Assembly (NCBI RefSeq): GCF_041146795.1
Contig: NC_135170.1
Span: 32,289,533 to 32,353,532 of the forward strand
From: Maylandia zebra
Lineage: Eukaryota; Chordata; Actinopteri; Cichliformes; Cichlidae
Direction of reading: 5' to 3'
DNA: 64,000 nucleotides
A model generated the notes under the pieces. That model was not told the origin of the DNA. It saw only the letters and a program-made list of their open reading frames with translations, and searched no databases. This document shows, piece by piece, positions 11,101 through 22,265 of this stretch (within the stretch, counting starts at the first letter, position 1; the number at the start of each line of letters is the position of its first letter). The position numbers and the translations under genes are program-made.

Positions 11101-13397
11101 CTCTCACTCTGAGTATCCCCCAAAATGAGAGAATTTTTCACATTTACCCAGGTGCTATTCATTAATATAAACTACTAATACTCCCAATAACACACTGGAT
11201 TTGACAGAGCTACATGGTAATTCACAATATTTTCCAAATCCTAATCACTCCAGGAGCACTAAAATGAAGATTTTCTCTTATAAACAATCAAAAAACAGCT
11301 AAGTCAGCTATAAAAGCTTGTATGTAGAAACTCAACACAACAAAAATTTACACATGTTAGAAAATCTGTAATCACAGAAACAAAAAGAAAAGTGAAAAAG
11401 CAGTGGAGGAAGTAAACCGCGCAGCAGGGGTTGTGCTCCTAAATTGACATCATGGTCAATGCGCTGCTTGTACAGTTTAACTCTGAAAAATAGACTTACA
11501 AGTATTGCACAGGGGTGGTACTGGGCTTTTCACTGAAACTGGGAGGGAAGATCTTATGTGGCAGTTCAGGGAGTGTAAGAGACACTGCAAAACATCAGTG
11601 ACAGAAAACTCTCGCTGGCTATTCGGAACAAAACAGCAGGAAGCACATTCTTCTGTCAGATGAAACCAAGATAAAGTTATTCGGCTCAGAAGGGGTCCGG
11701 CGTGTTTGGCAAGAACCTAGCCACGACTTTCACAATGAATGCATCACAGTGCTGACAGTGAAGCATCGAGGTGGTAGAGTGCCAAAGGTTCTGGGGACAT
11801 AGCATTTCTAGATACCCTTGGATAAGATTCCAGGAGCCTGTCAGAAGAGGAACGGTCCAAAACAAAACAGTTTCTATGTCATAAAAATATGACATTTAAC
11901 ATCTTTGGGTTACTTAACAGAAAAGTAAAACAAAGAAAAGCTGAACACAGCTGTCTATGAATAATGACGAACACCTGTCCAGATGTTTGGTGAGAAGGCC
12001 TGAATCTGTTTTAATAAAGGCAAAAGTAGTATTCAAGTATTCATGCAAGTACATGCACAAGGATGTACTTACGATGACAAAATAATGTTTATGTAGTGGA
12101 GGGGGGGAAATTACAATAATGTGGAATAAATGCAAAAATAGTTAATTAATATTACTATTTTAGGTTAGTGCCCCCAATTAAATCCAAAGATATCAGTTAA
12201 ACATAATTTAAGCCAAAAATCAAACAGAAAAGTTGCACATTAATACTCTGAAAACTGCAACAACAGAAATTTAAGATCAAGGTTTTTGTTTTCTTTCTCA
12301 AAAAGTAGATCTCGAAACTTAGACGTGCAATTTTAAAGTTGAAAGTCTTTAATTTTGGGTTACTCTGAAAGACAGCCACCAGTCCATCACCAGCCTCCCG
12401 GTCTCAGTTTGTATTTTTGCCCTCCCCTTTCCTCAGATTGGATCCCCCTCTCTTTCGATGACAGAACTGCAGAGAAACTGTTGTGGATTTCAGAGGGTGG
12501 CTCTAAGGTGGCTCGTACATCATCAGATGCAGTGTGCCCTTATCCCCAGAGACCTGAGAGATACGACCACTCACCACAGGTAAGCTTGGAGTTAATCATC
12601 GTTCTGGGCATTATGGGAACAGGCTCAGGGGCCCATCAAAGAGGCAGGAAGTAAAACTAACAGGAACCAGAACTTTATTTAAACTTTTGGTCTTGGAACC
12701 AGCATGTTGGTGCTTTTTTCCTGTATGTTAAAATCAAAAATGACTAGAGTCTTCCAAGTTAATATCTTGATCTGACAACAACAATTAAGAATCCAAAGAC
12801 AGTTTACCATAATTAAAGACAAGCAAATTTAAAAGGTTCAGAAGTGCATCTACTGGGAAAAAAATGTATTAGGAACATTACTTCATCAAATTGCCTGCAA
12901 ATCAAATCAATAATTCTGCTCATCATTTAATTCTTGAAGCCATTTTTTTTGTTGCTAGCTTAATTTCCTACTATGGCTCGTCTAACCTTTAGGTGCTGTG
13001 CAAGGAAGGGCTGCTGGGCCATCGAGGGTACTGGGAGGTGGAATACGACGGCTGGGTGGTGATCGGGGTGGTCAGCGAGAGCTCACCCCGGAAGATGCAG
13101 GACGGACCCTGCGGCATCGGAGAGAACAAAACCTCCTGGGGTGCCGGCTGGTCTGGCTCCTGCTGTCAGATCTGGCACAATGCGGAGAACGTGGACATCC
13201 AGATGCCCCTGTCCTCCACCATGGGCGTCTACGTCGACCAGCCCGCAGGCATCATAAAGTTCCTCTTGGTGGAGGGAGAGGCTGAGAAGGAGGTGCGGCT
13301 GATTCACAAATTCAAAGAAAACCTCCAGGAGAAGGTCTTCCCTGGATTCTGGGTTGGCACCAATTCATTCTGCCTTATTCGGAAAAAGGATCAGTGA
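8134..13397 (+). CDS. PRY-SPRY (B30.2) domain protein
   Basis: Four exons join in frame: 8134-8185, 8296-8358, 12437-12579 and 12993-13397, giving about 220 residues. Introns have GT/AG borders and phases agree. The PRY part reads YWIPLSFDDRTAEKL, then WISEGGSKV. The SPRY core shows GYWEVEYDG, VVIGVVSES, CQIWHN and MGVYVDQPAG, with FPGFWVGTN near the end. B30.2 domains bind protein partners and occur at the C-termini of TRIM, stonustoxin-like and NLR-type fish proteins. No RING, B-box, coiled coil or NACHT segment is visible upstream, so as modelled this is a SPRY-only protein. The start is a double ATG at 8134/8137, in frame with the first exon. The alternative is an upstream exon spliced to the TTTCCAG at 8151-8157. 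The 4 kb third intron holds a hAT MITE and a Tc1 relic. Which B30.2 subfamily it belongs to I cannot tell. Confidence 0.75.
8834..8851 (+). repeat. Poly-G tract in intron
   Basis: An uninterrupted run of about 17 G follows GTTTG. It could form a G-rich structure and is likely variable in length. Confidence 0.9.
10065..11071. mobile_element. Non-autonomous hAT-type element with perfect TSD
   Basis: The ends are TAGGGATGGGTATCG on the left and CGGTACCCATCCCTA on the right, which form terminal inverted repeats. They are flanked by a perfect 8-bp duplication, CTTGTCAC (10057-10064 and 11072-11079), as hAT insertions make. The termini also carry repeats of CGGTGCC/CCGGTGCT that can pair across the element. 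The roughly 1 kb interior has no transposase; overlapping open frames of about 100 codons (10473-10793 plus, 10496-10780 minus) resemble no protein I know. Superfamily assignment rests on TSD length and terminal sequence. Confidence 0.85.
11570..11905 (+). mobile_element. Decayed Tc1-like transposase fragment
   Basis: A plus-strand frame near 11655-11800 reads LSDETKIKLFGSEG, then RRVWQEPSHDF and TVLTVKHRGG. These match the catalytic-core region of Tc1-like transposases (usually DETKIELFG and TVKHGGGS). Stops follow and neither terminus is clear. Confidence 0.8.
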
Positions 13398-13716
13398 TAC
13401 AGTAGAAGAAGCAAATCGGGGAAAAGGGAGGGAGGGTCACGTATCAATTTAAAAAGCAGGGGGAGATGGGGATCTTGTGATGTTTGGGGAACAAGTGCTG
13501 TAACCATTTCTGCTTTCTCTAGTGCATGAAGAAAGCTTATTGGTTTCAGACAGTCCCCAGAGATGCCCAAATGTCATACTAACAGGCATTTATCTGTGTT
13601 ATTTAAACTTAGAAGAATGGGCATTTAATGGTATATTTCAATCCAGCTGGGACTTTTCATGAGCTAGACTGCCTGTTTTATTCAGTCTGGATGTTTTGTA
13701 TGTGCCAAATGTAGTC

Positions 13717-13722
13717 AATAAA
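13717..13722 (+). terminator. Polyadenylation signal of the SPRY gene
   Basis: AATAAA about 320 nt after the stop codon, followed by a T/G-rich stretch (CTCATATTGTGTAATA). It is the first canonical hexamer downstream. Confidence 0.65.
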
Positions 13723-13875
13723 CTCTCATATTGTGTAATAACACTGAGCTCTTCTATTATATCTGTGTGACTGCTGCCTAGCAGACTTAAACACAGAGCG
13801 CTGGTACACTCTAGAGGCCTTTTATAAGAATACATCTATAATGATACAGGAAGTCTTTTCTCTTGGTGTTGCTCC

Positions 13876-13881
13876 TTTATT
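13876..13881 (-). terminator. Possible akt1s1 polyadenylation signal
   Basis: TTTATT on the plus strand is AATAAA on the minus strand. It would give akt1s1 a 3' UTR of about 2 kb ending some 150 bp from the convergent SPRY gene. Nearer, weaker signals cannot be excluded. Confidence 0.35.
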
Positions 13882-15846
13882 TGAAACATAAAAGTAGTTA
13901 ACGGAACATTTGTTTGTTTTTCGAAATGTCACACATGGACATTTATCTTTTCAGATCCACTCTACCTCTCTTTCACCCTCTCTCACACAGTCTTCTCATT
14001 CATTCAATCTTTTCAACAACATATCAGGAGCAAAAAAAAAAGAAGAAAAAACCCATCTCCTACAAATCAGTTTTGATTTACAATCATTCTATCAGTCAGT
14101 CATTCATTGGCAAAAGTAAAAGTAAAAATAGGCAAGTTACGACGAGGTGCTGGTGTCCTCTGCTCTCTGCTCACATTATCTAAAGCCACAAGCTTCATAT
14201 CAAAGCAACCACTGGTTTCTACCCCTTAGAAGGAATAGACTGGTTTCTATTGGGGGCAACAGCAGGCCTCTTGGTCATCTTACCAGGTAAATGATGGGAG
14301 TATACAGAAGGAAAAAAAAAACAAATGTGGCAACTTTAGCATGTTGAGCTAAATGACGGCGAGGCCCTGCAGTTAAATCTGACCTCGTCAATGATTAATG
14401 ACCAACAGATGCAAACGTTTTCTGTATTTAAACCCACAGATCTGTGCGGATCTTATAGGATTTTTTTCATGGGAATGTTGGATTTATGTTTTCTCCGTAA
14501 AAGTTGAGACTCTCCCTGCTATTTTTAAACTTTAAAAGGACCAATTTGCCTATTTACCTTCTTTGAAACACGAATGCCTTTGCAGGTGTGAACTGAGAAC
14601 CAGAGGTTAAATAGCACAGGGGCTGGCTCGCTCTTAAAAGTCACTGATTAACATGCATCTAATTTGTTTACAGCAACGATTTAAAGACAGTTTTGTGTGC
14701 ATAGTAAAGTTACTAAGCACCACTACCTATTGCAAATCATTGAGACCCATGTTAGTTTCCTCCTGTAATTCTGGGGTGGAGGTAGGAACCATTTTTAGCA
14801 CCATATGCTGGCGAATTTGTGTAAAGAACTACAGAACCTCTTATAAAATTTACACCATATGTAAGGGTACAGTTTCACAGTACAACTTCAAACAGTTTCA
14901 CTGTAATGCTGACAGTGAAAAGAAACACCCCTGAACACTCCTAAGCTGAAATTATGGCCAATGTATCCATTTTTCCTTGTTTGTTGACATTTGTAAAGCT
15001 AGAAATGCTGCACAGTCGGGTGCTGCTGTGAAGGGCTGGATAAACTAGTTACAGGCCTAGATCCCTCTGTTGGTAAAGACGCAGGTTATAACATGTTAAT
15101 TTTTAGCTTTGGTGGGGCTGATAGGTTGAACTGAGTCCATCTAGTTTGCGGTTTGCTTTCAGCTTTTCTGGTGTGCAAAGCTTTGCCAAACTGAGACGAG
15201 CTAAGCTAACAGTCTCCGGATTATGCCTCAACATTTAACAGACTTGAGAGTGGCATCGATCAAAAAAAAACAAAACTATTAACTACCACATATTGCCTCA
15301 TCTTCATAATAAAGCTAATACAACTCAAAGTTGGAACTTAAGCACAAAGAAGCAGCATCTATGATGAAGCGGGTACAGGCAGCTCTTCCCCAAAGTCTCA
15401 TCACTTCACAGGTAACCTGACCAAAAGGCAAACGTCCAAAAAACACCAGGTACATGTTTACACACCCTGTTTTAGTGACTTTTAGTTCAGTGCAGTGGGT
15501 CACTACACAAACATCTCGAGGTCCAATTGTAATGTAGTGTCGTGGAAGCTAGTATTGACGAAGTGGGAGGGGCAGGGGTAGTGTTGAAACGTTAGTGTTC
15601 ATAACCACATTTCTTTAGGAAAGTTACTCCACAAAGCATGTGCCGTTAATTTTGGTTAGTGAGAAATAAATGGAGGTATTAGCTTTTACACTGTGTCACA
15701 TACTGTACGTCACATTTGCCAGAAAATCCAGGGTTCCTCCTCTCACTCCTCTCCACATTTCCTCCTATCCCTTTACCACTCTCCCTCTTTGTACTTGCCT
15801 CACTCCCTTTCCTTCCCTCCCTACACCCTCTCCTTCCCCCCTTCAC
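13882..15846 (-). other. Probable akt1s1 3' UTR or spacer
   Basis: No coding signal is seen between the convergent SPRY and akt1s1 genes. If the hexamer at 13876 is used, this is akt1s1 3' UTR. It contains C/T-rich stretches (15750-15845) just after the stop codon and no recognised repeat. Confidence 0.35.
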
Positions 15847-18800
15847 TCAGTGCTTGAGAGAGAAGTCCCCTGTGTTGAGACGGGGTCGAGGCAGGGCCCC
15901 AAACATTTCCGTCCCATCAGTGGCTCCAGGGGCCAGCAGAGCCTTCATACTGGCAGCGATGTGCTCCAGGTCAGCACAGCCCGACTAAGAGACAAACACA
16001 GGGAAAACGAGGGGTTAACAAGGGATATGGACTGAAACTGACCAGTATCAAATATTGCCTTTTCATGTTCATTTCCTGTACATTTCTGGTGTTCGACATT
16101 CCCAGCTCGACCGTAAACACTCTTTCTGTCAGTTGTGTTCGACAGTGCCGTCATGGCCATTAATGGGTGCAAATGAATAGCGTCTTTGTTTTAGTCTTCA
16201 GACAGCATGAAATATGTCAGGATGGACTGACACCAACGGGCATGAACGCTAAAAACAAAAGCCTGCTTAATTATCAAAATGTCATGACCCATTTCTTTTC
16301 AGGAGGTCCGTTTATCTATGCCCATCAAGCTGTTGGATCAGAGCATCTGAATTCTGTTTGCACATTTTTTTCCAGAATTTATTTTCAGGACTAAAAAAAA
16401 AAAAAATCCTTCAACTGTCTGTTCTTAAACAGATAATAACATTTGTGTTTAAACTACCAACCAGGCATTATGTCTGCATTCATTCTGAATCAGAAAACCT
16501 CATAATGACATTCTAACATTTAATACCATTGAAATTTGTTAGTTACAGATAGTACCACCAGATAAACCTCAGCTCAGCACTGAGTTTAACTCATGGTAAG
16601 TTATCCAACCAAAAAAAAAAAAAAAAAAAAAGTGAAATCTGACATGAAACGAGATCAAACCATCAAAAAATAATGTGTTTATTATTGTTTAAACCTTTTT
16701 AAAAGCATCACATGACTGCACTAACTATTCACGGCTGTTAAAACATTTCAGTGCTACTTGAATGTACCACATCTACATATTCCTAATTATATCTCCCACT
16801 ATCCCCAACATTTAAAGAAGTAGTTAGAACCAGTCTGAACAGTATCAACCTACATAAGCACAACAAGACTGCAGCTGTAACTGTGCTGCTATATATTCAG
16901 GATATTCAAGATGAATTAATGAAATACGTTGAAATGACTCTTTAAAAACTGCAACGCTTGCACTTTTGGTGCAGCTCACATGCAAAGAATACATATCACA
17001 AACAACTATAAACTGAGCAGCCACCATCTCCCAAACAGATAGCTCTGGTGTTTCAGCTCAAGCAAAGCAGGCATCAATCATCTGCACAGTTGAGAGTTTC
17101 TCATATCTGACCTCTAATTTGTTCCCCCTCCTTTCATTTATGGCAATGAACAGGGGTTGTAAAACACGACACTCTCTGTGCAGCTCCTATCCACCATTTT
17201 TCGATGCATTATGCATTTACTTATGCAAACTATTATTTGTTTATGCATGACAGTGTGTGGAAAGAGGCATGCCTGAGTTTGGCCCAGCAGAAACTCCACT
17301 TTTTCCTGGACTTGCTCTCCCAGTTGCCGTTCTGTACTACATAACTTAGATTATCTAGTAAGTTAAAGGTATCAGCCTCCATTGTATGATCCATCACACT
17401 AACTTTACATTACATGAGTGCAGGCCATAGAGCTACAGTAGCAGACACCATCTGGCAAATTAAATTGTGGGGTGGCCTAGCATGTTATCTGTGATCGACA
17501 CAGACGCACTACAAATAAATTCATGAGAGCTGCTGAACGTTGTTGTGATGCGATTTGATAACATTAGCACACAGATTAGTTTGATAAGAGCAGATGTGAG
17601 GTCACTGACGGGCAATCAAAAGGAAACGCATCATTAGATTTAATAAAATTGAATTCTCTTTGGAGTCGAATGTTATTGGACTGTTATTCAGGATTATGTA
17701 AGTATATTAGTGGGTCTACTGCATATTTATTAAACTGTATAATGCTGAAATGCTTAAAAAAAATAAAACATTCAAAATGGTTGAAAATGAAACACTGCAA
17801 AAGGCACCACTAATTCAACCTACAATCCAAAGTTTCTGCTGGTTTATACTCTAAACTATCACTTTGCATTTTATGTAATGTTTTGGTCCCAGTAAGGATT
17901 CTAACAATTTTTCCAGTTACCCAACTGCTCAGTAGTCAGTGCTGCTGGCCCCTTTTGACCTGAGTCTGTATGTAACCAACCATGGTGATCAACACTTAGG
18001 AGAAGTTAAGAGTTAAAACTAGTTAGTCTGAGCTGTAAACGACTGACTGGCTGCCCACCGATCTCCATGTGTGACACAGAAGGTCAGATCATTTGGCCTC
18101 AGTGTCTGAGATGCGCTCACCCGTTCTCCACTGTTGCTGTCTCCCTGAGCAGCTCTGCCTCCTCTGCAGCCCCACACAGGCACAGATACAGGCAGGGAGC
18201 GGGCCAACGCCATGGGATGGGACTGACGGGATGAATACGCACCCTGACCCACAGCCATACCGCGCGATGGCGGAGGGGCATCCTCACTCAAGGAGCCTGA
18301 AACAAATTTAAAAATAAAGAAATTCAGCTCATGCACATATGTGTATGTGTACATATGATGCTCGGCATATTGAACGCTCACCATCCGTGCTCTCTTCCTC
18401 TCCATCAGATTCAAAGAACGGCTCACAGTCCCGAGAAACAGAGTCCTCATCCATAGAGAACACACCTGAAGCAGAAGGCATACTTTGAATTGGAATAAAC
18501 ACAACATATGCATTACAAATTGATTTCTCAAAATGTTTTTGCACCCATTTCAACAACATCAAAATGTTTTAAAACTCTTTGTTTTAACATTTCTGTTTCA
18601 GAAAGTGAAAACGGAACGAATGAAGCGTTTTAATGATCAAAACACTGAAACAACCTGAATAATGAGCAACCTCCTCATTATCTAAAGTGTGTGTGGCTGG
18701 AAAATATGGCCAGCTCATAAAAGCTCATAAAACTAGCAATTAAATAGTCCGAGGATGGAGAGTAATGGTGCCAGAGAGCCTGCAAGACTAAATGAGCAAA

Positions 18801-20471
18801 TCACTACCAAGTCCCATGAAGATATTTTGGGTTTTCCCAGGGATTTTCCTTTTTTGGATGACAATTAGAGACTGATTGTAAAAATTAAAAAATGAATAAT
18901 AATTATTATTATTATTATTTGACAAATGTCAAAGATCTCTCACACTGAAAGATTATCATGCATTATATCTGAGCATGGTTATGAAACTTTGATAAATACT
19001 GGAAAGGATGCACTGAGTTTACCAAAACACAGGATATCAACAAAAACACCTCACACCAACTGAGCACGGTGGTGGAGGAATGATGAATGATGCTTGTTTT
19101 GCACCATCATTTGCGGGACATGGGCACCGTGCAATCATTGAATCAAGCATGAACTCCTCTGTCTACCCAAGTATTCTACAGTCAAATGTGGGTCCATCTG
19201 TCCAGCAGCTAAAAATAGCTGAAACTGGATCGTGCAACAGGACAGTGATCTTAAGCACAACAGAAAATCTCCAACAGAATAGCTTGGAAAAACAAAAACA
19301 AAAAAGAACCAAGATTTCACAATGGCTCAGTCCAGCCCTCAACCTCACTGAAATGCTGTGGCGGGACCTTAAGAGAGCTGTGCATAAATGAATGGCCACA
19401 AACACCATCTTTAGGCCTACAAAACAGACTAGGTAAAAGCAACGTGTTGAATTTTTATTAAAATAATTCAGCAAACATAAAGTCAAACTACAACTGAATA
19501 AGTGTGGATGCTGACGTGGTTTTCATGTGTCCTTTTGTGAAACCGAGTGTAGTTTAATAGAACTTATATGTGGGCATATGTATTATAATAATTAAGGTTT
19601 TTTTTCTTAAATTAAAAAAAAAAAAACAGAATACTTCAAGTCATCACGTTTCCAGTGATAACACAGTAAGAATCTGCATGGATCAGGGACAGCAACAGAT
19701 TACAGTGTCGTTCCTCACCTGCACTTTCATTCCCATAGGGTCTCCTCTCATCCATGTCCTCTTCCTCTTCTTCATCCTCACCCTCTTCTTCTAAATCCTC
19801 AATCCCAGACCTCTGTCGACCTCGCTCGGCCTCCAACGCGCTCTTCTCACGTTCCCTCTCTCCGGTACCGTTCTGCCCGCCGCCCTGCCCGGGCACAGCT
19901 CCTGAGCTGTAGATCGACGGGTAGTTTTGGGAGTACAGTCTTCCACTAGGACTGACTCCTCCCACTACAACGTCACTTGTTAAGCTCTGCACCAACAACA
20001 GAGAATCAAACACATTACAGATGTGAACTTTCTGAATCAATACCGCAGTTTGCTATCTAAAGCAAACAGTTCACTCACCCCCCTGTTTCCAGGGTCAGAG
20101 GTCAAGTCAACCACTAGCTTGGTTCCTCCCTCTCCTCCAGCTTGGCGTGTGTGCTTTTGGGCTGTTAGCATGGTTGTGGAGTGCAGCACACCGATGTCAT
20201 CCATGTAGCGACGTGCCGACTCAGCCAGAAATCCCTGACCCCATACATTATAAGAGAAATCGCACTCCCTGGAAAAGGCACTGCCGCTCTCCCGCTTCCT
20301 CCCCACTTCTCCTTCTCCAGTCACCGACCGGAACTTCTTACAGGCTGTGAGTATGGCCAGGTCGCAGCCAGACTTTTGGCAATACACTTCTGCTGCAGAA
20401 AGTAGTGCCAGCCAGCTCTCTTTGTGGTTGTCTGGGATTTCGAGCTCGGATGACTGCGTGATGGAGGCCAT
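15847..20471 (-). CDS. akt1s1: Proline-rich AKT1 substrate 1 (PRAS40)
   Basis: Five coding exons on the minus strand, in transcript order 20471-20079, 19986-19719, 18465-18382, 18296-18121 and 15984-15847, join in phase to give about 352 residues (human about 256). PRAS40 is a cytosolic raptor-binding inhibitor of mTORC1, released when Akt and mTORC1 phosphorylate it. Hallmarks are all present: an N-terminal domain with [13 protein letters not shown], a TOS-type motif FSMDED, ESTDGSLSED, the mTORC1-site block [11 protein letters not shown], and a C-terminal [13 protein letters not shown] followed by the Akt-site region [10 protein letters not shown]. The extra length comes from a longer N-terminal linker and a strongly acidic run (near 19760-19790) in exon 2. 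Intron 4 (15985-18120) is plain; intron 2 carries a Tc1 relic. The start is the ATG at 20471, 14 nt inside an exon with a CAG acceptor. It is head to head with tbc1d17, as in human. Confidence 0.95.
18899..18919. repeat. (ATT)n microsatellite
   Basis: About seven ATT units in akt1s1 intron 2, just left of the Tc1 relic. Confidence 0.85.
18940..19480 (+). mobile_element. Decayed Tc1-like transposase fragment in akt1s1 intron
   Basis: Plus-strand sequence, opposite to the host gene, matches the C-terminal half of a Tc1-like transposase in broken frames: a HGGGG-like region near 19065, CFAPSF-like near 19095, [16 protein letters not shown] (usual MNSSVYQ), then [17 protein letters not shown] near 19340-19388. 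Several stops and small insertions (for example an AAAACAAAAAC expansion at 19290) break it. Confidence 0.85.
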
Positions 20472-21311
20472 AATGGTGCTAAATGCTGTTTACAGATTTC
20501 TTTGATGAGCTGATTTGATGAGACAACTGAGTAATACTAAGAAGTGATGAAGAGCTTTGAGGACTTGGGGGCACCAAACTTAACAAAATACTGACTTTGG
20601 TAGCTGTGGCGTGTCTGACTTTGCTCAAATGGCTGAAAACTTACAGTTACTCACTTGCTGGTGTATGGATAGTTTTTGCACTGATGAAGATGAAGGGGAA
20701 GGGTAGGACCTATTAGGCAGAGAGGCACTGGGTGACTTTGAGATATGACATACAAGGTGGTGTCCTTACACACTGGAGAGCCAGGGGAGAGAAGAGGTGT
20801 TGTCAAGTTGCTGGTGATACCTAAAAAAATAGAAATAAATAGAGTTAGGTTAAATCACTGCTGTTTTTTTTTTTCCATGTGAACAATAAAGACAAAAAGG
20901 TTGGAAGAACTTAAAAAAATGCAGACTCAATTTGTGAATTTGTGACTTCTCAAAGAACATTACAAAAAGACTTAAAAGTTCTTCAAGCACAATCCAAGAC
21001 TGAGATCATAGTGGAATTGCCTCTAATTACATTGAACATCTGATGTTTAAAGACAATTAAAGGATTCCAATTATACTTTAACCCCTTTAACAGCCACCAT
21101 CAAATAACGCAGGGGTTGAAAGAGTTGCATATTAGGCAACAGCCACCTAACACAGGACCCTGGAAAGATTACCTAAAATTCAGCTTCCACTGGATTGTAA
21201 GAAAATACATAAATCATACAGAGTACCAGTGCTTGTTCCTGTTACTGCATGTCACAGACATTAAAAACAGACTGATTTTGCAGGGGTTAGATGGGAACAT
21301 TTCTCACGATT

Positions 21312-21430
21312 CACTAATTTTATATGGGTTTAGCTCCATAGTGTAGTGATTAACACATTCACTTGGCAAGCAAACGGTCAGTGGTTTCACTCTAGCCCGA
21401 AATACAAATCCCTTTGAGATATCAGCAGGA
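21312..21430 (+). repeat. tRNA-Val-like SINE head
   Basis: TAGTGTAGTGATTAACAC is close to the A-box arm of tRNA-Val, followed by a CACTTGGCAAGC anticodon-arm-like stretch and a decayed B box (GTGGTTTCACTC). The tail CCCGAAATACAAATCCC continues as in fish tRNA-derived SINEs. It is too diverged to be a functional tRNA gene. Confidence 0.6.
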
Positions 21431-22221
21431 AAGGAAAACTCTTCCATATCAAAATAAGTGGTGATGCCATTTACAAGTACCTGTAAACTCCATAAAAAGG
21501 GAAAGATGACAACCTAACCCTACCCCAACTCACTAGGTGGATGTGAAGAGGTTAACTAGGGTTTAGTCAACCTAGAAAACACTCCCAAGTCAATCACAGA
21601 AAGTTGATTCTGGACGTAGTTTTTTCAGACTGAAAAACTTGTGGGGGGGAGTCTGGTGTACACAAGTCAACATGTGAGTCTCACAAGGAATGTAGCAAGA
21701 AAAAAAAAAAGTGTTGATCTATGGATGTACCCCTACTGGCACCCAAAGATGGTCCTCAGACATTACAGCAGCTGAAATAGCATACCTTAGCTTCCCTTTA
21801 TGCTTACACGCAGTTGTAACAATTGCATTCAAATAAACTGTTGTATATTTATTCTTCGTGTGATCGACCCCAAACCTTCAACCTGCGTAGTTTATTTTAT
21901 TAAGTTAAATATAATAAAATACCACCCTAATGCCTTCCACACTGTTGCATGCAAACACGCTCTCTGACCCACATTTGGTTTTATGGGACCTGGTCTAATT
22001 TAGGTGTGTGCAGGTTAACGTGTAAACCTACATGAATTAGTCTGACTGTCGCAGCCCCCACCAGTTCTGTGGGCTGCATGACACCTACCGATGCTAACTA
22101 CTATAGCTACTGCACCGCTTTCAAACCACTCTGCTCGCTCCTGCTTCCATTTGCTGCCACATCTGCACTGATCTATGTCTCATTTCTGAACTGCACGCTG
22201 TGGGCATTATTGCACGGTTGC

Positions 22222-22227
22222 CACCAC

Positions 22228-22262
<35 letters not shown>

Positions 22263-22265
22263 TTG
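22222..22265. repeat. (CTG/TTG)n trinucleotide repeat
   Basis: CTGCTGTTGTTGTTGCTG-type repeats close to the presumed akt1s1 first exon. The Leu/Cys-rich frames across it are artefacts of the repeat. Confidence 0.9.

Noticed and set aside
21312-21385. Possible tRNA-Val gene
   Set aside because: A-box arm is good but the B box and acceptor pairing are decayed and a SINE tail follows, so it is a tRNA-derived SINE.
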